Shown here in pieces: positions 15,085-24,028 of a DNA stretch of 64,000 nucleotides (position 1 is its first letter; each line of letters begins with the position of its first letter). Both the position numbers and the translations under genes were made by a program. The notes under the pieces are model-generated. The model searched no databases, was not told the DNA's origin, and was given only the letters and a program-made list of their open reading frames with translations. This DNA is from Aestuariivirga sp. (lineage in GTDB: Bacteria > Pseudomonadota > Alphaproteobacteria > Rhizobiales > Aestuariivirgaceae). The stretch is from assembly GCF_020252405.1 (NCBI RefSeq), contig NZ_JADCDA010000008.1:138577-202576 (forward strand). Direction: 5' to 3'.

Positions 15085-15813
15085 GTGACAGTCATCAACT
15101 GTGACATGGGCGAGGCTTTCGGCCTCTACAAGATGGGCGACGACGCGGGGCTCATGCCCCTGATCGATGTGGCCAATGTGGCCTGCGGCTTCCACGCCTC
15201 CGACTTCAACCACATGCGAACCACCGTGCAGCTCGCCAGGAAGCATGGCGTGAAGGTGGGGGCGCACCCCTCGCTGCCCGACCTCCAGGGCTTCGGCCGC
15301 CGCGAGATGAAGATGGGGCGTGACGAGCTCGCCAACTGCATCATCTATCAGGTCGGCGCGCTGAAGGGCTTCCTCGAGGCCGAGGGCATGGCGCTGAACC
15401 ACATCAAGCCGCATGGCTCGCTCTATGGCATGGCGGCGCGGATGGAGGAGGTGGCCCAGGCGGTGGCCGATGCGGCGGATGTCTTCAAGGCGCCGCTGAT
15501 GGGCATGATCAACACCTTCCACGAGAAGGTCTACACGGCGCGCGGCCACAAATTCATCGCCGAGTTTTACGCCGACCTCGACTATCGCGATGACGGTTCG
15601 CTGATCATCACCCGCGAGCATGAGGCGAAGGACCCCGCCCATGCCGCCGCGCTGTGTCTTCGCGCCATCCGCGAGGGCAAGGTCAGGGGCGTGGGCGGGG
15701 GCGATGTGGCGGTGCGCGCCGATGCCATCTGCGTCCATTCCGATACGCCCAATGCGGTGGCCATCGCGCAAGCGGTGCGCCAGGCCGTGAAGCCCCGCAT
15801 CGACGCCGCCTGA
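15085..15813 (+). CDS. pxpA: 5-oxoprolinase subunit PxpA (LamB/YcsF family)
   Basis: A 242-residue protein starting at GTG 15085, seven bases after AGGAGG; the family N-terminus TVINCDMGEAFGLYKMGDD begins right there. Other motifs are VACGFHASDFNHMRTTVQLA, VGAHPSLPDLQGFGRREM and IKPHGSLYGMA. With PxpB and PxpC, PxpA opens 5-oxoproline to glutamate using ATP in the cytoplasm. The frame extends to 15022, but those codons come from a dispersed repeat. It is the first gene of a 12-gene operon that also contains biotin-carboxylase parts, HyuA/HyuB and an importer. The true substrate may be another lactam. Confidence 0.88.
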   Translation: MTVINCDMGEAFGLYKMGDDAGLMPLIDVANVACGFHASDFNHMRTTVQLARKHGVKVGAHPSLPDLQGFGRREMKMGRDELANCIIYQVGALKGFLEAEGMALNHIKPHGSLYGMAARMEEVAQAVADAADVFKAPLMGMINTFHEKVYTARGHKFIAEFYADLDYRDDGSLIITREHEAKDPAHAAALCLRAIREGKVRGVGGGDVAVRADAICVHSDTPNAVAIAQAVRQAVKPRIDAA

Positions 15814-15837
15814 CATTTCCAGAAACGAGGACAGACA

Positions 15838-16068
15838 ATGGCCCAGCTTCTCTCGCCGCTCCCCGGAACCTTCTACAGGAGGCCCGCGCCCGACAAGCCC
15901 GCCTACAAGAATGACGGCGACAAGGTCGCCAAGGGCGATGTCATCGGGCTGATCGAGGTGATGAAGTCCTTCACCGAGGTGAAGGCCGATGCCGCGGGAA
16001 AGATCACCTTCATCGCCGGGAACGAAGAGCCGGTGATGGCCGGCCAGCCGCTGGCGGAAATCGGCTGA
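15838..16068 (+). CDS. Biotin carboxyl carrier protein-like, biotinyl domain only
   Basis: A 76-residue protein comprising just a biotinyl domain: LSPLPGTFYRRPAPDKPAY, then VIGLIEVMKSF with the biotin-accepting Lys43, and MAGQPLAEIG. The motif EVMK replaces the usual EAMK. Lacking the long N-terminus of AccB, it is unlikely to be the fatty-acid BCCP. It sits between pxpA and the biotin carboxylase gene (2-bp gap), so it should shuttle carboxybiotin between that enzyme and the PxpB/PxpC-like carboxyltransferase. Confidence 0.85.
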   Translation: MAQLLSPLPGTFYRRPAPDKPAYKNDGDKVAKGDVIGLIEVMKSFTEVKADAAGKITFIAGNEEPVMAGQPLAEIG

Positions 16069-16070
16069 GC

Positions 16071-17438
16071 ATGATCATCCGCAAGCTCCTCATCGCCAAT
16101 CGCGGCGAAATCGCGGTGCGCATCATCCGCGCGGCGCGGGAGCTCGGTATCAGCACCGTGCAGGCGCACTCGGCGGTCGATGCCGGGATGCTGGCGGTGA
16201 AGATGGCGGACGAGGCGGTCAACATCGGCCCGCCGCATGCGGCGAAATCCTATCTCAACATCGGGAACATTCTGAAGGCGGCGGCGGAGACGGGCGCCGA
16301 TGCCGTGCACCCGGGCTATGGCTTCCTCGCCGAGAATGCGGCCTTCGCCGACGCGGTGGAGGCGGCAGGCCTCATCTTCATAGGCCCCAGGGGCGATTCG
16401 ATCCGCGTGATGGGCGACAAGGTGGCGGCGCGCGTGGCGGCGGAAGCGGCGGGCGTTCCCGTGGTGCCCGGTTCCAACGGCCGCATCGACGATCCCGAAC
16501 ATGCCAGGCATATTGCCATGGCCGTTGGGTTCCCCGTGATGATCAAGGCGGCGGCGGGCGGCGGCGGACGCGGCATCCGCATCGCCCATGACATGGCGGA
16601 GTTCGAGGCGCTGATGCCGCAGGCCTCCACCGAGGCCAAGGCGGCCTTCGGCGACGGAGGTCTCTATATCGAGAAGGTGATCGAGCGGGCGCGCCACATC
16701 GAGGTGCAGGTGCTGGGGGACGGCCGGCGCGCCATTCACTGCTTCGAGCGCGAATGCTCGCTGCAGCGCCGCCGCCAGAAAGTGTGGGAGGAGGCGCCCT
16801 CCGCCGTGCTGCCGCAAGCGGTGCGCGAAAAGCTCTGCGCCTCTGCCGTGGCCCTGGCCGAAGCGGTGAGCTACCGCGGCGCCGGCACGCTCGAATATCT
16901 CTATGACGACGAGACGCATCGCTTCTACTTCATCGAGATGAACACCCGCATCCAGGTGGAGCATCCGGTGACGGAGATGATCACCGGCATCGACCTCGTG
17001 CGCGAGATGATCCGCATCGCCGGCGGCGGGCCCCTGTCGGTCCGGCAGGAGGACGTGCGGATGCGCGGCCACGCCATCGAGGTGCGCATCAACGCCGAGG
17101 ACCCGGCCAGGAATTTCCAGCCCGCCCCCGGAACCGTGACGGCGCTCCGCATTCCCGGCGGCCCGGGCACGCGCTTCGACACCATGCTCTACCAGGGCTG
17201 CGAGGTGCCGCCCTTCTATGACTCGCTTCTTGGCAAGCTCATCGTCTGGGACGAGACGCGCCAGGGCGCGATTGCCCGCATGGCGCGGGCGCTCGACGAA
17301 CTTGAGGTCGAAGGCCTGCCGACCACAAAGCCGCTGCACCGGCTGCTGGCGCGGGATGACAGTGTGGCCGGGGCCCAGTTCCACACGCGCTGGCTCGAGC
17401 CATGGCTCGAGGCAAACGCCCACAGACTGAACTCATGA
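16071..17438 (+). CDS. Biotin carboxylase subunit
   Basis: A 455-residue AccC-type ATP-grasp enzyme: IRKLLIANRGEIAVRIIRAA, HPGYGFLAENAAFADA, the glycine-rich loop AAGGGGRGIRI, HIEVQVLGDG, CSLQRRRQKVWEEAPS, EMNTRIQVEHPVTEMITGID and VRINAEDP. It carboxylates biotin on the neighbouring carrier using ATP and bicarbonate. Full length and all active-site motifs are present. Because it lies in the pxp/hyu operon and not with accB, it probably serves a dedicated carboxylase with the PxpB/PxpC halves, and not fatty-acid synthesis. Confidence 0.9.
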   Translation: MIIRKLLIANRGEIAVRIIRAARELGISTVQAHSAVDAGMLAVKMADEAVNIGPPHAAKSYLNIGNILKAAAETGADAVHPGYGFLAENAAFADAVEAAGLIFIGPRGDSIRVMGDKVAARVAAEAAGVPVVPGSNGRIDDPEHARHIAMAVGFPVMIKAAAGGGGRGIRIAHDMAEFEALMPQASTEAKAAFGDGGLYIEKVIERARHIEVQVLGDGRRAIHCFERECSLQRRRQKVWEEAPSAVLPQAVREKLCASAVALAEAVSYRGAGTLEYLYDDETHRFYFIEMNTRIQVEHPVTEMITGIDLVREMIRIAGGGPLSVRQEDVRMRGHAIEVRINAEDPARNFQPAPGTVTALRIPGGPGTRFDTMLYQGCEVPPFYDSLLGKLIVWDETRQGAIARMARALDELEVEGLPTTKPLHRLLARDDSVAGAQFHTRWLEPWLEANAHRLNS

Positions 17439-17454
17439 GGAGGATGGCGCAGCA

Positions 17455-18330
17455 ATGAAGACGCGGTATTCCTATGGAGGCGACGAGCACATCTTCGTCG
17501 AGTGCGACGAGGAAATGTCGCTCGAAGCCTTCTTCAAGTCGCTGTCCATGGCGGCGGCGGTCAAGAAGGCCAGGATCAAGGGCGTGACCGAGATATGCCC
17601 GGCCAATGCCTCGATGCAGGTGAAGTTCGATCCGGACGTCATCAAGCCCGCCGCCATGCTGAAGGAGCTGAAGGCGATCGAGAAGGCGGCGGCCAGGGCC
17701 AAGCCCGTCATCAGGTCGCGCATCATCGAGATCCCGGTGCTCTACAACGACCCGTGGACGCACGAAACGCTGATGCGCTTCCGCGAGCGCCACCAGGACC
17801 CGACGTCGACCGACATCGAATACACCGCGCGCATCAACAACCTTGACGGCGTCGACGGCTTCATCAAGGCGCATTCGGGGGTGCCCTGGTTCGTGTCCAT
17901 GGTGGGCTTCGTGGCGGGACTTCCCTTCCTCTACCAGATGGTGGACCGCAAGCGGCAGATCCAGTCGCCGAAATACCTCCGTCCACGGACGGATACGCCG
18001 AAGCTCACCGTGGGCCACGGCGGCTGCTTCGGCTGCATCTATTCGGTGCGCGGCGCGGGCGGCTACCAGATGTTCGGCATCACCCCGGTGCCGATCTATG
18101 ACCCCAACCAGAAGATCAAGCACCTGAAGGATTTCATGTGCCTGTTCCGGCCGGGCGACATCGTCAGGTGGAAGCCCATCGGCCGCGAGGAATATGACGC
18201 CACCGCCGCGGCGGTGGAAAAGGGCAAGTTCAAGCTCAAGATGAAGGACGTGACCTTCGACCTGTCCGAATTCAACAAGGACATGGATGGTTACAACGCC
18301 AAGCTGATGGGGGCGCTCAATGGCCGTTAA
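17455..18330 (+). CDS. pxpB: PxpB/KipI-like carboxyltransferase subunit, divergent
   Basis: A 291-residue protein of the allophanate hydrolase subunit 1 (KipI/PxpB) family. Recognisable parts are IPVLYNDPW, GVPWFVSMVGFVAGLPFLYQ, RPRTDTPKLTVG and GAGGYQMFGITPVPIYDP. It is about 60 residues longer than a usual PxpB, and the conserved glycine-rich loop normally reading SVAIAGxQTGIYP is here TVGHGGCFGCIYSV with two cysteines. Together with PxpC it forms a cyclophilin-like dimer that acts as carboxyltransferase or ring-opening unit. It ends 11 bases inside the pxpC gene. The loop change suggests a substrate other than 5-oxoproline. Confidence 0.8.
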   Translation: MKTRYSYGGDEHIFVECDEEMSLEAFFKSLSMAAAVKKARIKGVTEICPANASMQVKFDPDVIKPAAMLKELKAIEKAAARAKPVIRSRIIEIPVLYNDPWTHETLMRFRERHQDPTSTDIEYTARINNLDGVDGFIKAHSGVPWFVSMVGFVAGLPFLYQMVDRKRQIQSPKYLRPRTDTPKLTVGHGGCFGCIYSVRGAGGYQMFGITPVPIYDPNQKIKHLKDFMCLFRPGDIVRWKPIGREEYDATAAAVEKGKFKLKMKDVTFDLSEFNKDMDGYNAKLMGALNGR

Positions 18331-19288
18331 CGTCATCAAGCCGGGCCTTTCCACCACGGTGCAGGATCTGGGCCGCCCGGGCTATTACAACATCGGCATC
18401 CCGCTGTCGGGCGGCATGGACCGGCTGGCGCTCAAGGCCGCCAATCTGCTGGTGGGCAACAAGGAAGGGGCCGCGGCGCTCGAGGCCGTGTTCATGGGTC
18501 CTGAGCTGAAGTTCACCGAGGATGCCACGGTGGCCGTGACGGGCGCGGAGCTTCCGCCCCGCGTCGACGGGACCCCGCGCGAGACCTGGACCTCCTTCAG
18601 GGTGAGGAAGGGCCAGACGCTGTCCTTCGATTTCCTCAAGAAGGGGGCGCGCGCCTATATCGCCATTTCGGGCGGCATCGATGTACCCGCCGTGCTGGGC
18701 TCGCGCTCCACCTACACGCTGGGTGCGCTGGGCGGTTTCAAGGGCCGCAAGATCGAGGCCGGCGACAAGCTGCCGGTGGGCAAGGGCCGGGGTGCGAAGG
18801 AAGGCCGCGCCATTCCGGAAAAGCTGCGCCGCGCGCCGGGGGCTCCGGCGGAGCTCCGCATGCTGCCGGGCCTCTACTGGCACCGCATCACCGCGGATGC
18901 CGGCAAGCATTTCTTCGAGGATATTTGGAAGGTGGCGCCGGAGGCGGACCGCATCGGCTATCGCTTCCGCGGCGGCCGCCCGCTGGAATTCGTTCCGCGC
19001 GAGCAGCCCTTCGGGGCGGGCTCGGACCCCTCCAACATCGTCGATGCCTGCTACCCTTACGGCTCGATCCAGGTGCCGGGCGGCACGGAGCCGATCGTGC
19101 TCCACCGCGACGCGGTGTCGGGCGGCGGCTATTTCATGGTGGGCACCGTGATCTCCGCCGACATGGACCTGATCGGGCAGCTGCAGCCCCACACGGCGGC
19201 GCGCTTCGTCGAGGTGACCATGGCGCAGGCGCTGAAAGCGAGGCGCGACCAGGCGAAGCTCTACGACAGGCTCAAGGCATCGCTCTGA
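18320..19288 (+). CDS. pxpC: PxpC/KipA-like biotin-dependent carboxyltransferase subunit
   Basis: A 322-residue protein of the allophanate hydrolase subunit 2 (KipA/PxpC) family. It opens with the diagnostic VIKPGLSTTVQDLGRPGYY and continues SGGMDRLALKAANLLVGN, AYIAISGGIDVPAVLGSRST, GSDPSNIVDACYPYGSIQVP and VGTVISADMDLIGQLQP. It partners PxpB, whose gene overlaps it. In urea carboxylase and related enzymes the same fold transfers the carboxyl group from carboxybiotin, so with the two upstream genes it can complete a split biotin-dependent carboxylase. Length and motifs are normal for the family. Confidence 0.87.
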   Translation: MAVNVIKPGLSTTVQDLGRPGYYNIGIPLSGGMDRLALKAANLLVGNKEGAAALEAVFMGPELKFTEDATVAVTGAELPPRVDGTPRETWTSFRVRKGQTLSFDFLKKGARAYIAISGGIDVPAVLGSRSTYTLGALGGFKGRKIEAGDKLPVGKGRGAKEGRAIPEKLRRAPGAPAELRMLPGLYWHRITADAGKHFFEDIWKVAPEADRIGYRFRGGRPLEFVPREQPFGAGSDPSNIVDACYPYGSIQVPGGTEPIVLHRDAVSGGGYFMVGTVISADMDLIGQLQPHTAARFVEVTMAQALKARRDQAKLYDRLKASL

Positions 19289-19349
19289 TGCAGTCAGCCG
19301 CCGGCAGGATAGCGCCCCGTCCCGCACGCCCCGCAGAAGAGAGGACCGC

Positions 19350-21170
19350 ATGATGGCCAAACCGGCACGAAAACCGGCAGTGAGGAAACCGGCCGCGAAA
19401 CAGCCCGCCGCGGCCAAACCCAGAAAGCCGAAGGTGGACCCCATCACCCTCTCGGTGGTGCGCGGCGTGCTGGAAACCACCCAGCGCGAGATGACGCTGG
19501 CGCTGGAAAAGACGGCGCGCTCCTCCGTGTTCAACCTCGCGCATGACTATTCCACCGCGCTGTTCAACGCCAAGCCGGAGATGATCCTGCAGGGCCAGGA
19601 CATTCCGATCCATCTCGGCTCGCTCATCCCCGCCATGAAGTCGGTCGCCAGGTTTTTCGAGGGCGACATTCACGAGGGCGACCTCATCCTCCACAACGAC
19701 CCGGCCTTCGGCGGCAGCCACGCCATCGACACCTGCATGTATAAGCCGGTCTTCTACAAGGGCCGCCTCGTCTACTGGACGGTCTGCAAGGGCCATTTGA
19801 CCGACATCGGCGGCCCGGTGCCCGCGGGCTACAACCCGAACGCCAGGGAGATCTATGCCGAGTGCCTGCGCATTCCGCCGGTGAAGATCTGGGATCGCGG
19901 CAAACCGCGCCATGACGTGCTCAACATGATCCTCACCAACATGCGCGCGCGGCGCGACCAGGAGGGCGACTTCAACGCCTTGATCGGCGCCTGCCAGGTG
20001 GGCGAGCGCAATCTCATCGCCATGCTCGACAAGTATGGCGAGGAGACGGTGGATGCCTGCATCAACGAACTCCTCGACATGGCCGAACGCCACATGCGCG
20101 GCCTCATCAGGACAGTGCCGGACGGCGCTTACGAGGGTGTCGCCATCCTCGAGGACGCGGGCCACGGCTTTGGAGATTTCGAGATCAAGGCAACGGTGAC
20201 GATCAAGGGCGACAGCTGCCGCATCGCCATCTCGTCGCCGCCGCAGATTCCCTATTTCATCAACTCCTATGAGGGCAACTCGCATTCGGGCGTTTATTTG
20301 GGCCTCATGATGTTTGCGGCCCTGCCGCCGCCCTACAACGAGGGCCTCTACCGCTGCGTCTCCGTCGATTTCGGGCCCAAGGGCACGATCTGCAATGCGC
20401 GGGAACCAGCGCCTCACATGAACTGCACCACCACGCCGATGGAAACTTTGACCGACGCCGTGCGGCTTGCCTTCGAGAAGGCCATGCCGTCCAGGGTGGC
20501 GGCCAGCTGGGGCCATGCCAATGGCCTCAACATTGCCGGCTGGGATTCGCGCACCAACGAGGAATTCGTGACCATGGTGCTCGCCACCATCATCTCGGGC
20601 GGCGGCGCCACGCCGCAGCAGGACGGCTGGCACGCGGTGGGGCCTGAATGCTGCTTCGGCGCGCTCACCAGCGGCGATGTGGAGCTGCTTGAATATTCCT
20701 ATCCGATCATCATCCACAGATATTCCCTGATGACCGACAGCGGCGGCGCGGGGAAATTCCGGGGCGGCTCCGGCACGGCCTGGGAGGTCGAGCCGCTCGA
20801 CAGGGAAATGCTGTGCATCGGCTTCGGCGAAGGCCGCCGCATCCCCGCCATGGGTGCCGCGGGGGCGGCCTCGAAGGATATCGACTCCAAGGTCGGCCGC
20901 GTGATGCTGACGCGCGGCGGCACGCGCGAGGTCAAGCGCACCAACATCATGGAGACGATCAAGCCCGGCGAGACCGTGACCAACATGAACCCGGGAGGCG
21001 GCGGTTACGGCAACCCCCATGAACGCCCCATCGAAAAGGTGGTGTGGGACGTCAAGAACGGCCTTGTCTCGATCAGGGGCGCAAGGGAGGATTATGGCGT
21101 GGTGATCTCGAACCCGGAAACCCTCGATGTCGACATGGCCGCCACGCGGCGGCTGAGGTCGGCGGCGTAA
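19350..21170 (+). CDS. hyuB: Hydantoinase B/oxoprolinase family protein
   Basis: A 606-residue HyuB-type subunit. The N-terminus is an unusual basic Lys/Ala/Pro-rich tail of about 28 residues before the conserved start DPITLSVVRGVLETTQREM. Other motifs are GDLILHNDPAFGGSHAID, FVNSYEGN-like (FINSYEGNSHSGVYLGLMM) and the late GGGGYGNPHERP. HyuA/HyuB pairs open hydantoins or 5-oxoproline with ATP, or carboxylate ketones in acetophenone/acetone carboxylases. It is followed 20 bp later by hyuA. Two tandem ATGs occur at 19350 and 19353 after AGAGAGGA. The exact substrate cannot be read from sequence. Confidence 0.87.
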   Translation: MMAKPARKPAVRKPAAKQPAAAKPRKPKVDPITLSVVRGVLETTQREMTLALEKTARSSVFNLAHDYSTALFNAKPEMILQGQDIPIHLGSLIPAMKSVARFFEGDIHEGDLILHNDPAFGGSHAIDTCMYKPVFYKGRLVYWTVCKGHLTDIGGPVPAGYNPNAREIYAECLRIPPVKIWDRGKPRHDVLNMILTNMRARRDQEGDFNALIGACQVGERNLIAMLDKYGEETVDACINELLDMAERHMRGLIRTVPDGAYEGVAILEDAGHGFGDFEIKATVTIKGDSCRIAISSPPQIPYFINSYEGNSHSGVYLGLMMFAALPPPYNEGLYRCVSVDFGPKGTICNAREPAPHMNCTTTPMETLTDAVRLAFEKAMPSRVAASWGHANGLNIAGWDSRTNEEFVTMVLATIISGGGATPQQDGWHAVGPECCFGALTSGDVELLEYSYPIIIHRYSLMTDSGGAGKFRGGSGTAWEVEPLDREMLCIGFGEGRRIPAMGAAGAASKDIDSKVGRVMLTRGGTREVKRTNIMETIKPGETVTNMNPGGGGYGNPHERPIEKVVWDVKNGLVSIRGAREDYGVVISNPETLDVDMAATRRLRSAA

Positions 21171-21190
21171 TCGGGAAGGGGGAACGGACC

Positions 21191-23275
21191 ATGCGCACCA
21201 CCTATCGTCTGGGCATCGATGCAGGCGGCACCTTCACGGACTTCGTCGTCGCCAACCGCAACACCGGCGACGTCAAGCTGTTCAAGACGCTTTCGACCCC
21301 ATCGGACCCCACCAAGGCCATCGAGAACGGGCTGAAGCTGATCGCCGACGATTTCGGCATCGCGCCGCCGGATCTTGTCTCGGACTGCGATCTGTGCATC
21401 AACGGCACCACCGTGGGCCTCAATGCGCTGATCACCCACCGCGGCGGCAAGACCGGCCTCATCTGCACGGCGGGCCATGAGGACTCGATCGAAATCCGCA
21501 ATGGCCACAAGGAAGACGGCTTCCGCTACGATCCGGAATATCCCGCCGCCACCATGCTGGCGCCGCGTTACCTGAGAAAGGGCGTGCGCGAGCGCGTGCT
21601 CTCCGATGGCTCGGTGCGCGTCAGGATGGAAGACGGCGATGTGCGCGCGGCCTGCGAGGTCTTCGCCAGGGAAGGTGTCGAAACCGTCGCCATCTCCTTC
21701 GTCTGGTCGGTGCTGAACCCGGAGCATGAGCGCCGCGCCGCCGAAATCGTCCGCAAGATGTTGCCGGACGTCATTCTCACGGTCGGCTCCGAGCTCTATC
21801 CGCAGGTGCGCGAATACACCCGCACCTCGACGGCGGTGGTGAATGCCTATCTCGCTCCCGTCATGCGCAAATATGTCAAGGCGGTGGATGGCTATTTCCG
21901 CTCGCTGGGGGCGAAGCAGCCGGTGCGCTACTTCCAGTCCAACGGCGGCCTTGCCATCGGCCAGGCGATGACGGACCGTTCCGTCTATGCCATCAACTCA
22001 GGCCCCGCGTCAGCACCGCAGGCGGGCCTTTACGTTTCGGCACCCTTCAGGAAGAAGAACGTGATCACGGTCGACATGGGCGGCACCTCCTTCGACATCA
22101 CGCTGACCAAGGACGGCCAGACCAACCTCAACAAGAATATCGACTTCCTGCGCTACCGGATCGGCGTGCCGATCATCCAGGTTGAAACGCTTGGCGCCGG
22201 CGGTGGTTCGGTCGGCTGGATCGATTCGCTGGGCCTCATCCAGGTCGGGCCGCAGTCGGCGGGCTCCGAGCCAGGCCCCGCCTGCTACGGCCGGGGCGGC
22301 AGGGAGCCCACGACGTCGGACGCCAATCTCGTGCTGGGCTATCTCAACCCTGACGGCCTCCTGGGCGGCAAGCTGCCGCTTGATCTCGGGAAGGCGAAGG
22401 AGGCGATCAGGATCAAGGTGGCGGACAAGCTCGGCATCACGGTCGAGCGCGCGGCCTATGGCATGTACACCATCGTCAACAACAACATGGTGAACGGCAT
22501 CCGCCGCGTTTCGGTGGAGCGCGGCTATGACCCGCGCGACTTCGTGCTGGTGGGAGCGGGCGGCGCCACCGCCGCGCACATCACCGCACTCGCCCGCGAG
22601 ATGGGGATCGACACCATCATCCTGCCGAAGCTCGCCTCCGGCCTCTGCGCCTTCGGCCAGATCATCTCGGACGTGAAGTATAATTACATGGCCACGGCGC
22701 CCTTGAGGCTCGACAATGCCGCCGCCTGCAAGCGCATCGACACGCTGTTCGGCGAGATCGAGAAGCAGGGCGTGGCGCATCTGAAGGCTGACGGCTTCAA
22801 GGCCGGCCAGATCGGCGTGAAGCGCAGCCTCGACATGCGCTATGTCGGCCAGGTGCATGAATGCACGGTGGACATCGGCACATTCCCGATCAACGAAAAG
22901 ACCATCGGGAAGGTGAAGGACGCCTTCCACCGCCGCCACGAGGAGCTCTATACCTATTCCGAGCGCCACAATGCGGTGGAGGTGGTGAATATCGAATCCA
23001 CGCTTTATGGCCGCATCGACAAGCCCAAGGCGCCGAAGCTGAAGACGGGAACGCCTGTTTCCAAGGCGCTGAAGGGCCACCGCAAGGCGATCTTCGAGGC
23101 GTCGGGAAAATCAACCAGGACGCCGATCTATGATGGCGCCAGGCTGGGCGCGGGCGCGCGCCTCCCGGGTCCCGCCATCATCGAGGAGGTGACGACCACC
23201 ATCGTCATCGAGCCGGGCTGGACCGCGACGCTCGATGCCAGCGGCTCCTACGTCATCACGCGCAAGAAGAAGTAA
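21191..23275 (+). CDS. hyuA: Hydantoinase A/oxoprolinase family protein
   Basis: A 694-residue HyuA-type subunit with an actin-like ATPase fold. The phosphate-binding start YRLGIDAGGTFTDFVV, the CINGTTVGLNALITHRGGKT segment, VDMGGTSFDITL, and GAGGGSVGWID followed by GSEPGPACYGRGG are all family hallmarks. It couples ATP to ring opening or carboxylation with HyuB. The frame is open to 21044, but the ATG at 21191 after GGGAAGGGGGAACGG gives the normal start. With PxpA-C upstream, the operon carries both known kinds of ATP-dependent oxoprolinase, which is unusual. Confidence 0.88.
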   Translation: MRTTYRLGIDAGGTFTDFVVANRNTGDVKLFKTLSTPSDPTKAIENGLKLIADDFGIAPPDLVSDCDLCINGTTVGLNALITHRGGKTGLICTAGHEDSIEIRNGHKEDGFRYDPEYPAATMLAPRYLRKGVRERVLSDGSVRVRMEDGDVRAACEVFAREGVETVAISFVWSVLNPEHERRAAEIVRKMLPDVILTVGSELYPQVREYTRTSTAVVNAYLAPVMRKYVKAVDGYFRSLGAKQPVRYFQSNGGLAIGQAMTDRSVYAINSGPASAPQAGLYVSAPFRKKNVITVDMGGTSFDITLTKDGQTNLNKNIDFLRYRIGVPIIQVETLGAGGGSVGWIDSLGLIQVGPQSAGSEPGPACYGRGGREPTTSDANLVLGYLNPDGLLGGKLPLDLGKAKEAIRIKVADKLGITVERAAYGMYTIVNNNMVNGIRRVSVERGYDPRDFVLVGAGGATAAHITALAREMGIDTIILPKLASGLCAFGQIISDVKYNYMATAPLRLDNAAACKRIDTLFGEIEKQGVAHLKADGFKAGQIGVKRSLDMRYVGQVHECTVDIGTFPINEKTIGKVKDAFHRRHEELYTYSERHNAVEVVNIESTLYGRIDKPKAPKLKTGTPVSKALKGHRKAIFEASGKSTRTPIYDGARLGAGARLPGPAIIEEVTTTIVIEPGWTATLDASGSYVITRKKK

Positions 23276-23284
23276 CCGGGGGTC

Positions 23285-24028
23285 ATGGTCCAGTCGCTGT
23301 CCGCATCGGACGTTTCCGTTTCCTTCGAGGGGCTCCGCGCCCTCTCGAACGTGACGCTGGACGTGCCGCGCGGGCAGGTGACGGGCCTGATCGGGCCCAA
23401 TGGCGCGGGCAAGACCACGCTCGTCAACGTGCTCACCGGCTTCCAGAAGCCGGCCGGCGGAACGGTGAGCCTCGATGGCGAGAGCATCGGCGGCGTTCCG
23501 CCCCACCAGGTGCGGCGGAAGGGCATTGCCCGGACCTTCCAGTCGGGCCGGCTCTTTGCCGATCTCTCGGTGCTCGACAATCTGGAGGTGACGGGGGTTG
23601 GCCTCGGCCTCTCCCGCCGCGAGGCCGCGAGGAAGGCGGACCGGATGCTGGAGTGGATCGGCATCCCGCACCTGGCCGAGCGCGCCGCGGGCGGGCTTCC
23701 CTATACGGATGAACGCCGCGCCGCCATCGGCCGCGCGCTGATGCTGGGGCCGAAATACCTGCTCCTCGACGAGCCCGCCGCCGGAATGTCGGCGGACGAG
23801 GCCAATGATCTCGCAGCGCTGATCCGCCGTGTTGTCGCCGAGGTCAAGTGCGGCGTTCTTCTCATCGAACACAATATCGGCCTGGTGCTCACCGTCTGCG
23901 ACCATATCCATGTTCTGGACTCCGGCGAGGTGATCGAGGCCGGGCCGCCCGCCTCGATCAAGGCGTCCGAGCGCGTGCGCCATGCCTATATGGGCACCCA
24001 GGCCGAAGCGGAAGGAGCGGTGCTGTGA
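23285..24028 (+). CDS. livG: Liv-type ABC transporter ATP-binding protein (LivG-like)
   Basis: A 247-residue ATPase: Walker A GPNGAGKTTLVN, Q-loop GIARTFQSGRLF, Walker B YLLLDEPAAGMS and H-loop LLIEHNIGLVLTVCD. The C-terminal tail ending near RHAYMGTQAEAEGAV is typical of LivG. The ABC signature, normally LSYGQQRR in LivG, reads LPYTDERR here, a change also seen in other amide and urea importer ATPases. It starts ten bases after hyuA and overlaps livF, so it belongs to the lactam/hydantoin operon and powers substrate import. Confidence 0.88.
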   Translation: MVQSLSASDVSVSFEGLRALSNVTLDVPRGQVTGLIGPNGAGKTTLVNVLTGFQKPAGGTVSLDGESIGGVPPHQVRRKGIARTFQSGRLFADLSVLDNLEVTGVGLGLSRREAARKADRMLEWIGIPHLAERAAGGLPYTDERRAAIGRALMLGPKYLLLDEPAAGMSADEANDLAALIRRVVAEVKCGVLLIEHNIGLVLTVCDHIHVLDSGEVIEAGPPASIKASERVRHAYMGTQAEAEGAVL

